NCBI RefSeq assembly: GCF_021725675.1
Contig: NZ_JAKJPO010000022.1
Span: forward strand, 1-55,287
From: Marilutibacter chinensis
Lineage (GTDB): Bacteria; Pseudomonadota; Gammaproteobacteria; Xanthomonadales; Xanthomonadaceae
DNA: 55,287 nucleotides
Direction of reading: 5' to 3'
Both the position numbers and the translations under genes were made by a program. Every line of letters starts with the position of its first letter. Within the stretch, counting starts at the first letter, position 1. The notes under the pieces were generated by a model. It saw nothing but the letters and a program-made list of their open reading frames with translations, did no database searches and was not told where the DNA came from. Below, piece by piece: positions 9,984-18,924 of the stretch.

Positions 9984-10126
9984 CGATGTCGAACGTCCTC
10001 GGCCGGTCAGATCCAGGTCCATGGCGATCCAATCCGTTAATCTCAACGCTGCACGGCAATGTGATCACGCGGCACTGCAGCGGCCGGGATCGAGTGGCGA
10101 CGCAGAGATTTTCCAGGGGGCACGAC

Positions 10127-10264
10127 ATGTCCGGCCCGCCGCTCGCATCGCCGCCGTCTGTTGCACGCGCTGAAGTTGTCCGTACGCAGGCCGTGCGCCC
10201 ATTGCAGACGCGGACTGGCCGGAAAGGGAAGGGCGCGCCGGTCAAGAAGGTCGTCGAGCGATAA
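10127..10264 (+). CDS. Possible small basic protein (45 residues)
   Basis: ATG at 10127 is preceded by CCAGGGGG with six to seven bases of spacing, a strong ribosome site. The encoded peptide begins MSGPPLASPPSVARAEVV and ends KGAPVKKVVER; it is rich in Arg, Lys and Pro and lacks a membrane segment. It resembles no family I recognise. It lies 143 bases after the permease and could be co-transcribed with it. It may also be a chance frame. Confidence 0.3.
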   Translation: MSGPPLASPPSVARAEVVRTQAVRPLQTRTGRKGKGAPVKKVVER

Positions 10265-10700
10265 AGGTCAGCGGCGTTCGGAGGGGCAACCAGGGTCGAA
10301 GTGGCCGCACTGGAGTATGCGGACCGATTGGATCGCCGCGGCCGACAGGAGGCGTTTCTTCGGCGCGGGCCGAAGTGGCGTGCTCCCGAACAAGTGGTCC
10401 ATGGAATTGCCAGCAAGGGTGGCTTCTCGAAGCCGCAGAGCGCAGCGCGGCCGAGATGCCAAAATGTTTTGCCGGCCGGCGACCGCCGCCGGAACGGTTC
10501 CCGTTGCCGCATGGCATAGGCTTGACGCTGGAGCGTGCCGATGCGCGGTCAGTGCGGAATTTCCAGTCCGGGTGTGACGGAAGGAGATGGCGATAGGCGG
10601 CACTGCTGCTAAATTGGCCTGCGTTACCGGAGTGGGAGGGATGAAGGAAAGTACTGATCTGCGGGAGAGGCGGGCTACATCGGCAGCTACATGGCGATTT
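10265..10700. other. Gap of about 435 bases without a recognisable gene
   Basis: It runs from the small basic frame to the left end of the deleted IS. Several overlapping frames on both strands reflect GC content only. Confidence 0.4.
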
Positions 10701-11129
10701 TGACCTCCTCCCTGTAATTCGGACCAGCCAGAAGTAGAGAATTCGGCGACACTCAGGCCCGAAGGAGGCCCGTCGCCCTGAAGAAGTCGAAGTTCACCGA
10801 GGAACAGATCGCGTTTGCCCTTAAGCAGGCCGAGAGCGGCACGACGGTCGAGGAGATCTGCCGCAAGATGGGTATCAGCCAAGCCACGTTCTACGCCTGG
10901 CGAAAGAAGTTCGGAGGGCTGGGAGTGGCCGGACTGCGACGGCTGCGGCAGCTCGAGGAGGAGAACCGCAAGCTCAAGCAGCTGGTCGCCGACCTGAGCC
11001 TGGACAAGGTCATGCTGCAGGACGTGCTGTCAAAAAAGCTCTGAGGCCCGCGCTTCGCCGCCCGGTTCATCTCCCAACCCAAGGCCGAATTTTCCAGTTC
11101 TGCTCGGGCCTAACGCGGGGAAGAGGTCA
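10701..11129 (+). mobile_element. Internally deleted IS407-group element (429 bases, both ends kept)
   Basis: Both terminal repeats are present (TGACCTCCTCCCTG on the left, GGGGAAGAGGTCA on the right), with complete orfA but almost no orfB. The join lies just after the orfA stop, where CCCGCGC meets TTCGCCGCCCGG from near the end of orfB. No four-base target duplication is visible; the flanks are tttt and gagg. Such a derivative could be moved only by a transposase supplied from another copy. Confidence 0.85.
10778..11044 (+). CDS. IS407-group orfA (helix-turn-helix), CTG in place of the start ATG
   Basis: The frame gives 88 residues: [16 protein letters not shown], a helix-turn-helix ([20 protein letters not shown]), then a leucine-rich coiled coil ([16 protein letters not shown]). 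It is nearly identical to orfA of the complete copy near 40.6-40.86 kb, but the initiator ATG there is CTG here. In IS3 elements OrfA binds the ends and, without OrfB, can inhibit transposition. Expression from CTG is uncertain. Confidence 0.7.
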   Translation: MKKSKFTEEQIAFALKQAESGTTVEEICRKMGISQATFYAWRKKFGGLGVAGLRRLRQLEEENRKLKQLVADLSLDKVMLQDVLSKKL

Positions 11130-11494
11130 GAGGTCAGAGCATGGAGTGATCCGATTCGTCAGTGGCGGCAGCTTCAGCGTTGCTTCCTGCGTGGAGTGGT
11201 TGCATCGACCGGATTTGGCCGGCAGTATTCACAGGATGACGCGGTAGGGGCTGGAGAGCTACCAAGGCGTCTTCGGTCCCGGTGACGAACGCGGCTCACC
11301 ATTTCCAGAGTCCAGATTTTCTGCGCATCTGGGCGGCTCCATCGAGGTCGATGATCCGTGTTCGGCAAGGAGGTCGGCCGCATGCAGCATGATAGGAAGC
11401 GCTTCCATCAGAAGCGCGGTAGAGTCCAGAGCCGAAGGGCGGTGCGCCACGTCTCGCGATCATCTTCCGACGGAGGGGCGCGGCATGGACCATC
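11130..11494. other. Gap of about 365 bases without a recognisable gene
   Basis: It lies between the deleted IS and the 2-oxoglutarate oxygenase gene. The first bases repeat GAGGTCA directly after the IS end. A promoter for the oxygenase is expected here. Confidence 0.4.
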
Positions 11495-12700
11495 GTGTGT
11501 GATTGTTTCCGCGTGATTGGAGTGAAAGTGCGTCCAGTATCTTCGCCGGGCATGATACCGGTCTACTATTTCGAAGAAGAACGTCTCGCGGCGATGCTGA
11601 AGGAGCACGACGGGGTGTTCGTCCACAACCAGCCCTTTCCGCATATCGTCCTCGACGACTTCCTACCTCCGGAGATCATGCGCCGACTGATCGACGAGTT
11701 TCCGGGCGTCGAGGACATTCCCTGGAAGAACTGGGGCGCCGGACGCACCAGAGGAGGGCAGGAAGTTCAGGGGAGCAAGCTGGGACAGAGCGACGAGACA
11801 TTCTTTCCTCCCTTCATCCGGCACTTCCTGGCGCAACTGAACTCGGCGACCTTCATAAGATTCATCGAGCGCCTTACGGGAATTTCCGGACTCATAACCG
11901 ATCCGACCTACTCGGGCTGTGGTCTCCATTCCACCGGATCCGGCGGACGGCTGATGATTCATACGGATGCGAATCGCCATCCGCACAGCGGCGCGCATCT
12001 CCATCAGATCCTAAACCTCATTGTTTACCTGAACGAGGATTGGAAAGGCGACTGGGGCGGCGACCTGGAGCTCTGGACGACCGACCGTAAGCCGCATCGC
12101 AAGATCGCGCCGATAGCAAATCGCGCGGTCCTGTTCTTCACGGGTACCCGCTCGTTCCATGGACACCCGGAGCCCCTCACATGTCCGCCCGAGCGGCGGC
12201 GAAATTCGCTGGCTGTCTACTACTATACGTACAAGCGCGAGCAGAACGAGGACTACGAAGGAATGCAGCACGCTGCCCGGTGGGTTCCGACTACGGCCGA
12301 AGATCGTGCGACCGCGCGGGAGCTCGCCGACAGTGGCCGTGCCCAGCTCGCGGCGATGGTCGGCAGCAGGATCGAAATACCCACGACGGCCTTGCGCATG
12401 CCGCTGGAGCCTCAATGGGGCGACCGCTTGCTTGTAACCCTGTTGGACGGGGAGGGCTTCGAATCCACGACATGCGAAAAAGTGCCTGCGCCGCACTTCA
12501 CTTCTGACGCGGCGGGTTCGAATCTCCGGGCGTTCGCCTCCATAACGCCGCTGACAGGTGAGCATGGGGGTGATCGCGAGGTAGTGGCGCTGCTCGCCGA
12601 AGACGGTGCAGTGCATCTGGCAAAGAAGGACGAGACCCGGACACATTTCATCGGCTACATCGCCGCGTTTCTGCGAGTCCTCGGCTGCGCCAATCGGTGA
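11495..12700 (+). CDS. 2-oxoglutarate/Fe(II)-dependent oxygenase, prolyl-4-hydroxylase type
   Basis: The protein has 401 residues from a GTG at 11495; an ATG at 11552 is an alternative and the start is not settled. The double-stranded beta-helix core spans about residues 45-245. Iron ligands are visible as H156 and D158 in MIHTDAN and a distal histidine near H222 in RSFHGHPEPL; an arginine near 236 in RRRNSLAVYYY should bind 2-oxoglutarate. The family hydroxylates protein residues, sugars or small molecules. The C-terminal 150 residues are an extra domain I do not recognise. It reads into the next gene with a nine-base gap. Confidence 0.88.
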   Translation: MCDCFRVIGVKVRPVSSPGMIPVYYFEEERLAAMLKEHDGVFVHNQPFPHIVLDDFLPPEIMRRLIDEFPGVEDIPWKNWGAGRTRGGQEVQGSKLGQSDETFFPPFIRHFLAQLNSATFIRFIERLTGISGLITDPTYSGCGLHSTGSGGRLMIHTDANRHPHSGAHLHQILNLIVYLNEDWKGDWGGDLELWTTDRKPHRKIAPIANRAVLFFTGTRSFHGHPEPLTCPPERRRNSLAVYYYTYKREQNEDYEGMQHAARWVPTTAEDRATARELADSGRAQLAAMVGSRIEIPTTALRMPLEPQWGDRLLVTLLDGEGFESTTCEKVPAPHFTSDAAGSNLRAFASITPLTGEHGGDREVVALLAEDGAVHLAKKDETRTHFIGYIAAFLRVLGCANR

Positions 12701-12838
12701 GACTAGAGAGTGTGGCGGTTGCAGGCGCGCGTGCAGATACGAAAGCGTGCTGGTATGGAGGTAACATCCCGACTCCAACCGATGGAAGTGACTCATGAAA
12801 AGGCTTGTGCTCGAAGAAGGCGGCAAGGTCAGTGGACC

Positions 12839-13687
12839 ATGCCAAGCCCCGAACGGCTGCAGCTGGCGTGGTGCAGTGTTGGTATGATCGTGTTCGCAAG
12901 GCGCGCGTCGCCTGGTTGGGGAGCGCTGGCGCGCGACTACGCCGCGGGGGTGCCGGTCCCGCCGGCAAGATTTTTCCCCTTTCACGATCTGCGCTTCTCG
13001 CGCGAGATTCCGGACCTCATTGAGCGCTGGAACCGGCTTGCTGCCGTATCGTATTTCGAATGCCGCGCGCGATTGTGCGAGATCGCCGACAGCACCCTCG
13101 CGCGCGTCGATGGCGCGATCCGGATCGATTGGACGGAGGTGCCGGCCTTCTTGGCGAACCGCAGTGACGAACGTCTCCTGCTTTTCTACCACGACGACGA
13201 CGACTGGTTCCACCCATCGCTGGAAAGGATGCTCGGCGGCATCGACATCTCAGCGGTCGATGCGGTGGTCTTTCCGTTTCTCCGCCTCGCCAGATCATTG
13301 ACCACGTTTTCATTCCAGGGCGCTCCGACGGCAGCGGCAATCGGTCGTTGCGAGGTATTTCGGTATCGCTACTGCACCAACAACTACGGACTGACGGCCC
13401 GTGCCCTCGCGCGTTCGGTCGATTTGGTCGAACATACCCAGGCTTCGGAGACCGCGGAAGCGTTGGGTTTCGTTGACATGCAGGTCGACGCGGTGGTCAG
13501 TGCCACCAACAAGACGCCATGCTCCGCGAGCTGGCTCTTCCGTCTTCCGGGCAACAAGGCTGGCTTCGACCGGTACATAAGAGCCTATGTCGAGACGCTC
13601 GAGGGCATTTCGATTCCCACTGAATCGCGTTGGATCCAGTCGCCATTGCGTCAGACGATCGACTTGTTCGAATCGGTGGTCGGGTAG
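12839..13687 (+). CDS. Unknown protein with an acidic DDDDW motif
   Basis: The protein has 282 residues from the ATG at 12839. In-frame ATGs at 12710 and 12884 are alternatives, and none has a strong ribosome site. The one notable motif is LLLFYHDDDDWFHP, an acidic run that resembles the metal-binding DxD of GT-A glycosyltransferases, followed by VDAVVFPFLRLA. No membrane segment or signal peptide is present. It directly follows the 2-oxoglutarate oxygenase and probably shares its transcript. A glycosyltransferase-like role is possible but unproven. Confidence 0.6.
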   Translation: MPSPERLQLAWCSVGMIVFARRASPGWGALARDYAAGVPVPPARFFPFHDLRFSREIPDLIERWNRLAAVSYFECRARLCEIADSTLARVDGAIRIDWTEVPAFLANRSDERLLLFYHDDDDWFHPSLERMLGGIDISAVDAVVFPFLRLARSLTTFSFQGAPTAAAIGRCEVFRYRYCTNNYGLTARALARSVDLVEHTQASETAEALGFVDMQVDAVVSATNKTPCSASWLFRLPGNKAGFDRYIRAYVETLEGISIPTESRWIQSPLRQTIDLFESVVG

Positions 13688-13914
13688 CCAACGGCCCGGC
13701 CACCGGGATAGTCGCTCCCGCGGGCGAGGCGAAGATGCCGCGTGTCGCGCGCCTGCCGTGTAGATGCGTGTGTGACGCGAAAGTGAGCCAGGCCCGCGCT
13801 CGTTGTGAGCATGGCAACGGGAATGACTGCGGAATGACGCAGAACCGGACCTATGCCGCCGCGATCACACGAGCCTCCCGTGAAAGCCGGTGGAATAACG
13901 AAGCGCGCCGCGCT

Positions 13915-15084
13915 CTATGCGCCGCGCTGGGCCTGTCGTCGCACGAGATCCTCGACCACATCGTGAGGGAAGCCCCCACGCAGACGCGAAGGAACATTGA
14001 CGGGGCGGCGACCAGGCAGCAGCGCGCCAATCGACTCGGCCGCAGCTTCGACGCGCTGCATATAAACAGCCTTGTCGCCTCCCAGGAAAGCGAGCGCCCA
14101 GTCGTTGCCGAACCGCGTATGCAGCTCTTCATCCGCAGCGAAGAACATGAACATGTCGGCGGTCGGCACGTCGCCCGCCTTGCGGAACACGTTAGCCAGA
14201 TTGCTTACCGAATCCAGCGCATTGCCTTCCTGCACCACCTGTTGGATGCACAGACGGTCGACGACATCGTCGCCCTGGCTCCAGTGGTTCCACAAGTTCT
14301 CGGAATAGCGCTTGGCACCCAGTTCGCCGCCGAGCTCCTGGTACCGCGCCAGCGCCACGAATGCATGACGCGCTTCGTCCCAGACTTGCCTGGCCATGTC
14401 GAGCTTGAATTTCAGTGGGGCATCGCGGAACAGTACGATGTTCATCGCGCATACCTCCGTGGCTGGAATCTCGATCTCGATGAATATCTCGTGGATGATA
14501 TCGAGGCGCCCTTCTGGCGAGTGAATCCATTCGGCCCAATTTCCTCCCGGCTCGGTGCGCAGTTGTAGCCGTGACTCTCGGGCGGGGCGCGCCACGAGAG
14601 GCGGCAGGATCTCGTCGCTGCGATAGGCGACGTACACGGCATCGGCATCGAATGGCGCATCCGCGCCTGCATCGCCAAGACACGCTGTCGCGCTTTGCAG
14701 CAGCAGGCCGGTCGGTTCATCGATCGTGGCATGTGGCGAGTTCCGCAGCTCATGCAGGAGCTGCCCCAGCAGGACCGATAATCTCGCTCGCAAGGCCTTC
14801 GCGGCAGCGAGGATAGCGTCATCCTCATGCGCAGTCGCTGCCAGTGCACTGAAAAACTCCTCATCTTCGGCCCGGCCGTGCCACCCTTTCCCCCCCGCCA
14901 GCTCCGAAAGCCTTCGCTCAATGGATTCGAGCATGCGTGCATATGCCCCGATTTCCCGTCCCATTGCCATCTTGCCGTCGCAGGCGGCAACGGCCGGGAG
15001 CCATGCGCAGCAGAATTCGATGGAGCGCAGAAGGTTGTAGCCAAAGCAAGAGAGTGCAGCGGAAGATCGCTGTAGATTTCTCAT
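13915..15084 (-). CDS. Ferritin-like diiron protein (DUF455-like)
   Basis: The protein has 389 residues from the ATG at 15082-15084; the frame stays open upstream, but that part looks non-coding. The C-terminal half is a four-helix ferritin-like bundle with a full set of likely iron ligands: E204 or E210, the first ExxH in DEARH (E237, H240), E287 in QEGNALD, and the second ExxH in EELH (E319, H322). Such proteins bind a diiron or mixed-metal centre and act as oxygenases or oxidases. The N-terminal 200 residues are unfamiliar. It is the last gene of the minus-strand operon, 238 bases after the FkbH-like gene. A role in oxidising an intermediate of that operon is inferred from position. Confidence 0.8.
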   Translation of the reverse strand: MRNLQRSSAALSCFGYNLLRSIEFCCAWLPAVAACDGKMAMGREIGAYARMLESIERRLSELAGGKGWHGRAEDEEFFSALAATAHEDDAILAAAKALRARLSVLLGQLLHELRNSPHATIDEPTGLLLQSATACLGDAGADAPFDADAVYVAYRSDEILPPLVARPARESRLQLRTEPGGNWAEWIHSPEGRLDIIHEIFIEIEIPATEVCAMNIVLFRDAPLKFKLDMARQVWDEARHAFVALARYQELGGELGAKRYSENLWNHWSQGDDVVDRLCIQQVVQEGNALDSVSNLANVFRKAGDVPTADMFMFFAADEELHTRFGNDWALAFLGGDKAVYMQRVEAAAESIGALLPGRRPVNVPSRLRGGFPHDVVEDLVRRQAQRGA

Positions 15085-15322
15085 CCTTGTTTTCCATGCC
15101 GATCCCGTCCGGCGGGAGCGGCGTATATACCAAGGCGGTAGCGAGGACGCCCAGCCATGCAGGAGGGGAGGAACCTGGCGATCAGGTGGTCTAGGAAAGG
15201 GGCGGTCGACATCTGGCCACCGCCGCAGCGGGCTGCTGCTCCGTGCACTGGAGCGCAGATTTGCGCGCTCCGCAGCACCCTCGGCCGGATGCGCAAAGAG
15301 AACGGCATGGGACTTCGCTCCA

Positions 15323-16420
15323 TCAAGGCGAAGCGTCCGCGAGCGAACGCGCAGGTCGGGCGACATCGGCGACATCGGCGATGACGGTGATGTAGGACGG
15401 CACTACCGGCATGCGCTGGAAGTCGTGATCGAGGAACTTCATACCCGATACTGTCCCCGAATCGCGAAATCCGGCGAACTTGTACGCGATGTACATTTGG
15501 CGATTTCGGTCGGTGGGGGCGAAGGCGGCTCGGAGTCGAACGCCGCTTGCAGCAGCGCTATGAACGAGATGTCCGATCAGTGCCGTGCCGACGCCACAGG
15601 TGGCGACGCGGCAGGACATGATGAGCAGCAGGATGGTCCACAGGTCCGCGCTCTTCTCGACGACTGCCAAGCCGACGGTGCCGCTGCTGCCATAGCGATC
15701 GGCGAGCTTGACAGCCAGTACCAGGTGCGCCGGCGACCGCGACAACCCTTCGAGCTCTTCGCGGGAGTACGTGAGTCCGGTCGTGTTCAACTGATTGGTT
15801 CTAATCGTCAATTCTTCGGCACGTGCAAGATCCCCCCGGCCGATCGGGTGGATCGTCATCTGCATGCCGAGTGTTGCCAGAAACTCATCCCGCGTGCCGG
15901 AAAATCTCTGTCCCGCCTCGGTACGTTCCATTTCGGCACGGTAGATCAGGCGGCGCGAGCGCGCCTCGTCGGTAATACTGCGGGGCCGTAGAAATTCCTG
16001 CTCGAGAAGGTCGCTGATGTCCGCAGAATCGATGACCCTCACCTGAGGCAGAAAGTAGCGCACCTCGTCGCGTTCGACCACCTGGTCGTCGACGAAAGCC
16101 AGCGCATCGACGCCGATCCCCAGACAGCTCGCGATCGACCTGATAGATTCAGCCTTGCTGTTCCATGAAATATGCGGGAACAGTAGGTACTCCGATAATC
16201 CGAACGACTCAATCACCGGCCATGCGATATCGTAGTCGTTCTTGCTTGCGACCGACTGCAGGATGCCGCGTGCGTCGAGTTCGCGAACGATCTCCACGAT
16301 GCCGGGCTTGAGGGATTTTCCCCCGCCTTCGAGCAGCACTCCGTCCCAGAGCGTTTCATCGAGATCCCATACTACGCATTTAACCAGCGCCTGCCGATGT
16401 GCGAGCTGAGGAGACAGCAT
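15323..16420 (-). CDS. FkbH-like HAD-type glyceryl-ACP synthase
   Basis: The protein has 365 residues from the ATG at 16418-16420, with CAGGAG nine bases upstream and four bases after the previous stop. The HAD motif VVWDLDETLWDGVL near residue 15 gives the DxDxT nucleophile, and LAFVDDQVVERDEV is the acidic motif. The C-terminal third is a GNAT-like domain (VGTALIGHLVHSAA). FkbH-type enzymes take 1,3-bisphosphoglycerate, dephosphorylate it and load glycerate onto an acyl carrier protein. Together with the ACP, acyl-CoA dehydrogenase and hydroxyacyl-CoA dehydrogenase genes directly upstream, it forms the known route to hydroxymalonyl- or methoxymalonyl-ACP. Confidence 0.93.
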   Translation of the reverse strand: MLSPQLAHRQALVKCVVWDLDETLWDGVLLEGGGKSLKPGIVEIVRELDARGILQSVASKNDYDIAWPVIESFGLSEYLLFPHISWNSKAESIRSIASCLGIGVDALAFVDDQVVERDEVRYFLPQVRVIDSADISDLLEQEFLRPRSITDEARSRRLIYRAEMERTEAGQRFSGTRDEFLATLGMQMTIHPIGRGDLARAEELTIRTNQLNTTGLTYSREELEGLSRSPAHLVLAVKLADRYGSSGTVGLAVVEKSADLWTILLLIMSCRVATCGVGTALIGHLVHSAAASGVRLRAAFAPTDRNRQMYIAYKFAGFRDSGTVSGMKFLDHDFQRMPVVPSYITVIADVADVARPARSLADASP

Positions 16421-16424
16421 GCGA

Positions 16425-17570
16425 TCAGCTCCTGGAGTAGGGTCGTTGCATGGCGTATGAGGCGAGGGAGTTTTGAAGCACTTCCCGCGTGCCTTCAATG
16501 ATTTCGAGCACCATAGCATCCCTCATGTACCGCTCCACCGGATAGTCCTGGCTGGTGCCGTTCGCGCCATGCAGTCGAACCGCGTCCGTGGCGGTCCGAA
16601 CCGCCGCTTGTGCGGCATGGTACTTCGCCAGCGCGGTTTCCATCACGGCGCGTGGATTCCCGGTCGCGCGGAAAGACGCGGCGCGGCAGCACAGCGCATA
16701 GGAGGTGGTGTGCGCCACGAGCATGTTGGTCAGTTCTCGCCGGATCAATTGGTGCTCGGAGAGGAGTTGGCCGCTTTGGGATCGCTTGGATGCGTACGCC
16801 AGGCAGGCGTCCAGGCAGGCTCGGATGACGCCCGCTGCGCCCCATGCGACCGAGAACCGGCCGTGGTCCAGTGCGGCGTTCGCGACGAAGGAGATGCCCG
16901 CGCCGATCGGCCCTACGCGATGCGAGGTGGGAACCTCGACATCGAGAAGCCGAAGGCGAGCCAGCATTGAGCCCCGGGTGCCGATCACGTCCGGCATCGG
17001 CTCGATGACGACCCCGTCTCTCTCCCGTTCGATAACGAGCGCCATGGGCTTGTTGCCAAAGCGGGCGAAGACGAGATACAGATCGGCGATCAAACCGAAT
17101 GTGGTCCAAACCTTCGTTCCGGAGACCACGTAGGATCCGGCGCTTTCTCGAGCTTCGGTGCGTATGGAACTGGCCGCGCTGCCGGCGTCTGGTTCGGTGA
17201 GGGCGAATGCGATCAGTTTCCGGCCCGTGCACAGATCGGGGAGCCATCGAGCCTGCTGTTCGCTGCTTCCAAAGCGCACCAGAGCCTGAGATGCCATGTT
17301 GTGCACTGTAAGCATGCTTCGGACCGACGAGCATGCCCTGCCGATCTCCTCGGTCACTAGCCCGTAGGCTAGGGAATCCATCTCTGAGCCGCCCCACTCC
17401 GCCGGCAGCGCCGCTCCGAGCCAGCCACCCTCGCGCACGCCTTCCAGAAGCGTTGCAGGCATTGCTCGATCCCGGTCGGTCCGATCGGCAAGCGGGCCGA
17501 CGACGTCCGATGCGAATCGTCTTGCGTATTCGCGGGCGGTGAGCTGTGAGTCGCTAAGGCGTAGATCCAC
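16425..17570 (-). CDS. FkbI-like acyl-CoA (acyl-ACP) dehydrogenase
   Basis: The protein has 381 residues from a GTG at 17568-17570, which AGGGAAG supports at short spacing; an upstream in-frame ATG at 17604-17606 lacks support and would overlap the ACP gene further. The acyl-CoA dehydrogenase fold is complete: ALTEPDAGS, the FAD-contact motif VSGTKVWTT, and the catalytic glutamate in IEGTREVLQ near the C-terminus. In the hydroxymalonyl-ACP route FkbI oxidises the glyceryl-ACP intermediate. The gene overlaps the end of the ACP gene by 17 bases, which suggests translational coupling. Confidence 0.93.
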   Translation of the reverse strand: MDLRLSDSQLTAREYARRFASDVVGPLADRTDRDRAMPATLLEGVREGGWLGAALPAEWGGSEMDSLAYGLVTEEIGRACSSVRSMLTVHNMASQALVRFGSSEQQARWLPDLCTGRKLIAFALTEPDAGSAASSIRTEARESAGSYVVSGTKVWTTFGLIADLYLVFARFGNKPMALVIERERDGVVIEPMPDVIGTRGSMLARLRLLDVEVPTSHRVGPIGAGISFVANAALDHGRFSVAWGAAGVIRACLDACLAYASKRSQSGQLLSEHQLIRRELTNMLVAHTTSYALCCRAASFRATGNPRAVMETALAKYHAAQAAVRTATDAVRLHGANGTSQDYPVERYMRDAMVLEIIEGTREVLQNSLASYAMQRPYSRS

Positions 17571-17808
17571 GGTCTTCCCTGCCGAGCTTCCTATGCACGA
17601 ACGCACTCATCGCATCGATGGAGCAGAAGTTGTCGAGATCGAGCTCCTCGCCTTCGACTGCGATCTGGAACTCCTGTTCGATGAAGAGAACCAGCTGCAT
17701 CGCGAACAACGAATCAACCAGGCCGAGCTTGAAGATATCCTTATGATCGGCAACATCCGAGCCGATTCGATCGGTCAAGTACCTCCCGATCCGCTGCTTA
17801 ATTTCCAT
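17554..17808 (-). CDS. FkbJ-like acyl carrier protein
   Basis: The protein has 84 residues, a typical carrier length, and is acidic. The phosphopantetheine attachment site is the serine in KLGLVDSLFAMQLV (about residue 33), followed by the helical region LFIEQEFQI. This free-standing ACP would hold the glyceryl and then hydroxymalonyl group. Its start overlaps the end of the dehydrogenase gene by 11 bases and its end overlaps FkbI by 17 bases, so the cassette is tightly packed. The nearest phosphopantetheinyl transferase is not in the window. Confidence 0.93.
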   Translation of the reverse strand: MEIKQRIGRYLTDRIGSDVADHKDIFKLGLVDSLFAMQLVLFIEQEFQIAVEGEELDLDNFCSIDAMSAFVHRKLGREDRGSTP

Positions 17809-18682
17809 GAGCCCTATCTTTTCCTTGCGTGCCGTATTCGAAAAATCCGGAGCCGGATTTCCGGCCTAGTCTGCCTTCTTTTACCATGCGCCGAAGCAGA
17901 GGCGAAGCTTCGAACTTCTTGTCATCGCAATCGTCGAGCAATACGTCGAGCGTTCGGAGGATCGTATCGAGACCGATCAGATCCGCGGTGGCAAGAGGGC
18001 CCATCTTGTGCGAAAAGCAATGGACGAAGATGGCGTCCACGTCGGAGGCGCCGGCCACCCCCTCCTCGAGTACCGCGACCGCCTCGTTGATCATCAGCAT
18101 CATCACCCGGTTGGATACGAATCCGGGATTGTCACGGACCAGGATGGCCTCTTTTCCGAGCTGGTCCAGCAGCGTCCTGGCAGATGCCACGGCAGAGGCC
18201 GAACTGTGTGAACCCACGATCAGTTCCACATATCGCTTTTGCGGGACAGGATTCATGAAATGCAGGCCGACGACACTGGCGGGGCGACCGGTGGTCGCGC
18301 CGATGCGCCCGACCCGGATCGCCGATGTGTTGGCGGCGAATACGCAGTCCGCGCGGCACGTCCGGTCGAGTTCACGATACACCGCCTCCTTGACATTCCA
18401 GTCCTCGGTGACGTTTTCGACGACGAAATCGACACATTCCATATGCCGGTAGTCGGTCGAGACGGCGATACGGGAAAGGATCTCCGCGTGGTCGGATCCA
18501 CGCAAAACTGGATCGCTGAGCGCAGCAAAACGCAGCCCGTTGGCGACATCGGTCAGCGCATCAGACAGTATCGATTCGGCGACATCGATCAGCACGACGC
18601 GGTGCCCAGTCTGGGCGAGCGACTGGGCGACCCCACGGCCGATCACTCCCGCGCCTACGACGCCTACTTTGTGGATCCTCAT
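17798..18682 (-). CDS. FkbK-like 3-hydroxyacyl-CoA dehydrogenase
   Basis: The protein has 294 residues from the ATG at 18680-18682 (MRIHKVGVVGAG). A frame open for another 1.2 kb upstream is chance and overlaps the real glycosyltransferase gene. The NAD-binding motif GAGVIGRGVAQSLA sits at residues 10-23. The signature region ANTSAIRVG, then LHFMNPVP, RDNPGFVSNR and DLIGLDT, belongs to the 3-hydroxybutyryl-CoA dehydrogenase family. In methoxymalonyl/hydroxymalonyl-ACP pathways the FkbK member carries out one oxidation of the ACP-bound glyceryl unit. It opens the four-gene cassette. Confidence 0.93.
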   Translation of the reverse strand: MRIHKVGVVGAGVIGRGVAQSLAQTGHRVVLIDVAESILSDALTDVANGLRFAALSDPVLRGSDHAEILSRIAVSTDYRHMECVDFVVENVTEDWNVKEAVYRELDRTCRADCVFAANTSAIRVGRIGATTGRPASVVGLHFMNPVPQKRYVELIVGSHSSASAVASARTLLDQLGKEAILVRDNPGFVSNRVMMLMINEAVAVLEEGVAGASDVDAIFVHCFSHKMGPLATADLIGLDTILRTLDVLLDDCDDKKFEASPLLRRMVKEGRLGRKSGSGFFEYGTQGKDRAHGN

Positions 18683-18924
18683 GACATATTCTTTTGTGCG
18701 GGAGCGGGACGGTTCTAGCAGATGGGGTGACGACCAAGTGTACCGATTTGCGGGGGACGCGGTCGTCGATCGTCCTTTGTTCGGAGCCGGGCCGACGCAG
18801 CGCGGACGGCCTTCGGATGTCTCCCGAGGCAGTCCCGCACCCGCGAAACGTTGTCGCCATTCCTTCCGCGGACCCGTTTTGAGCTGCGGACGCATCCGGG
18901 GAAATCCTGGGGCCCGAAAGCGCA

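Noticed and set aside
12505..12530. GGGTTCGAATCTCC, similar to a tRNA T-loop
   Set aside because: It lies inside the 2-oxoglutarate oxygenase gene and no cloverleaf can be formed around it.
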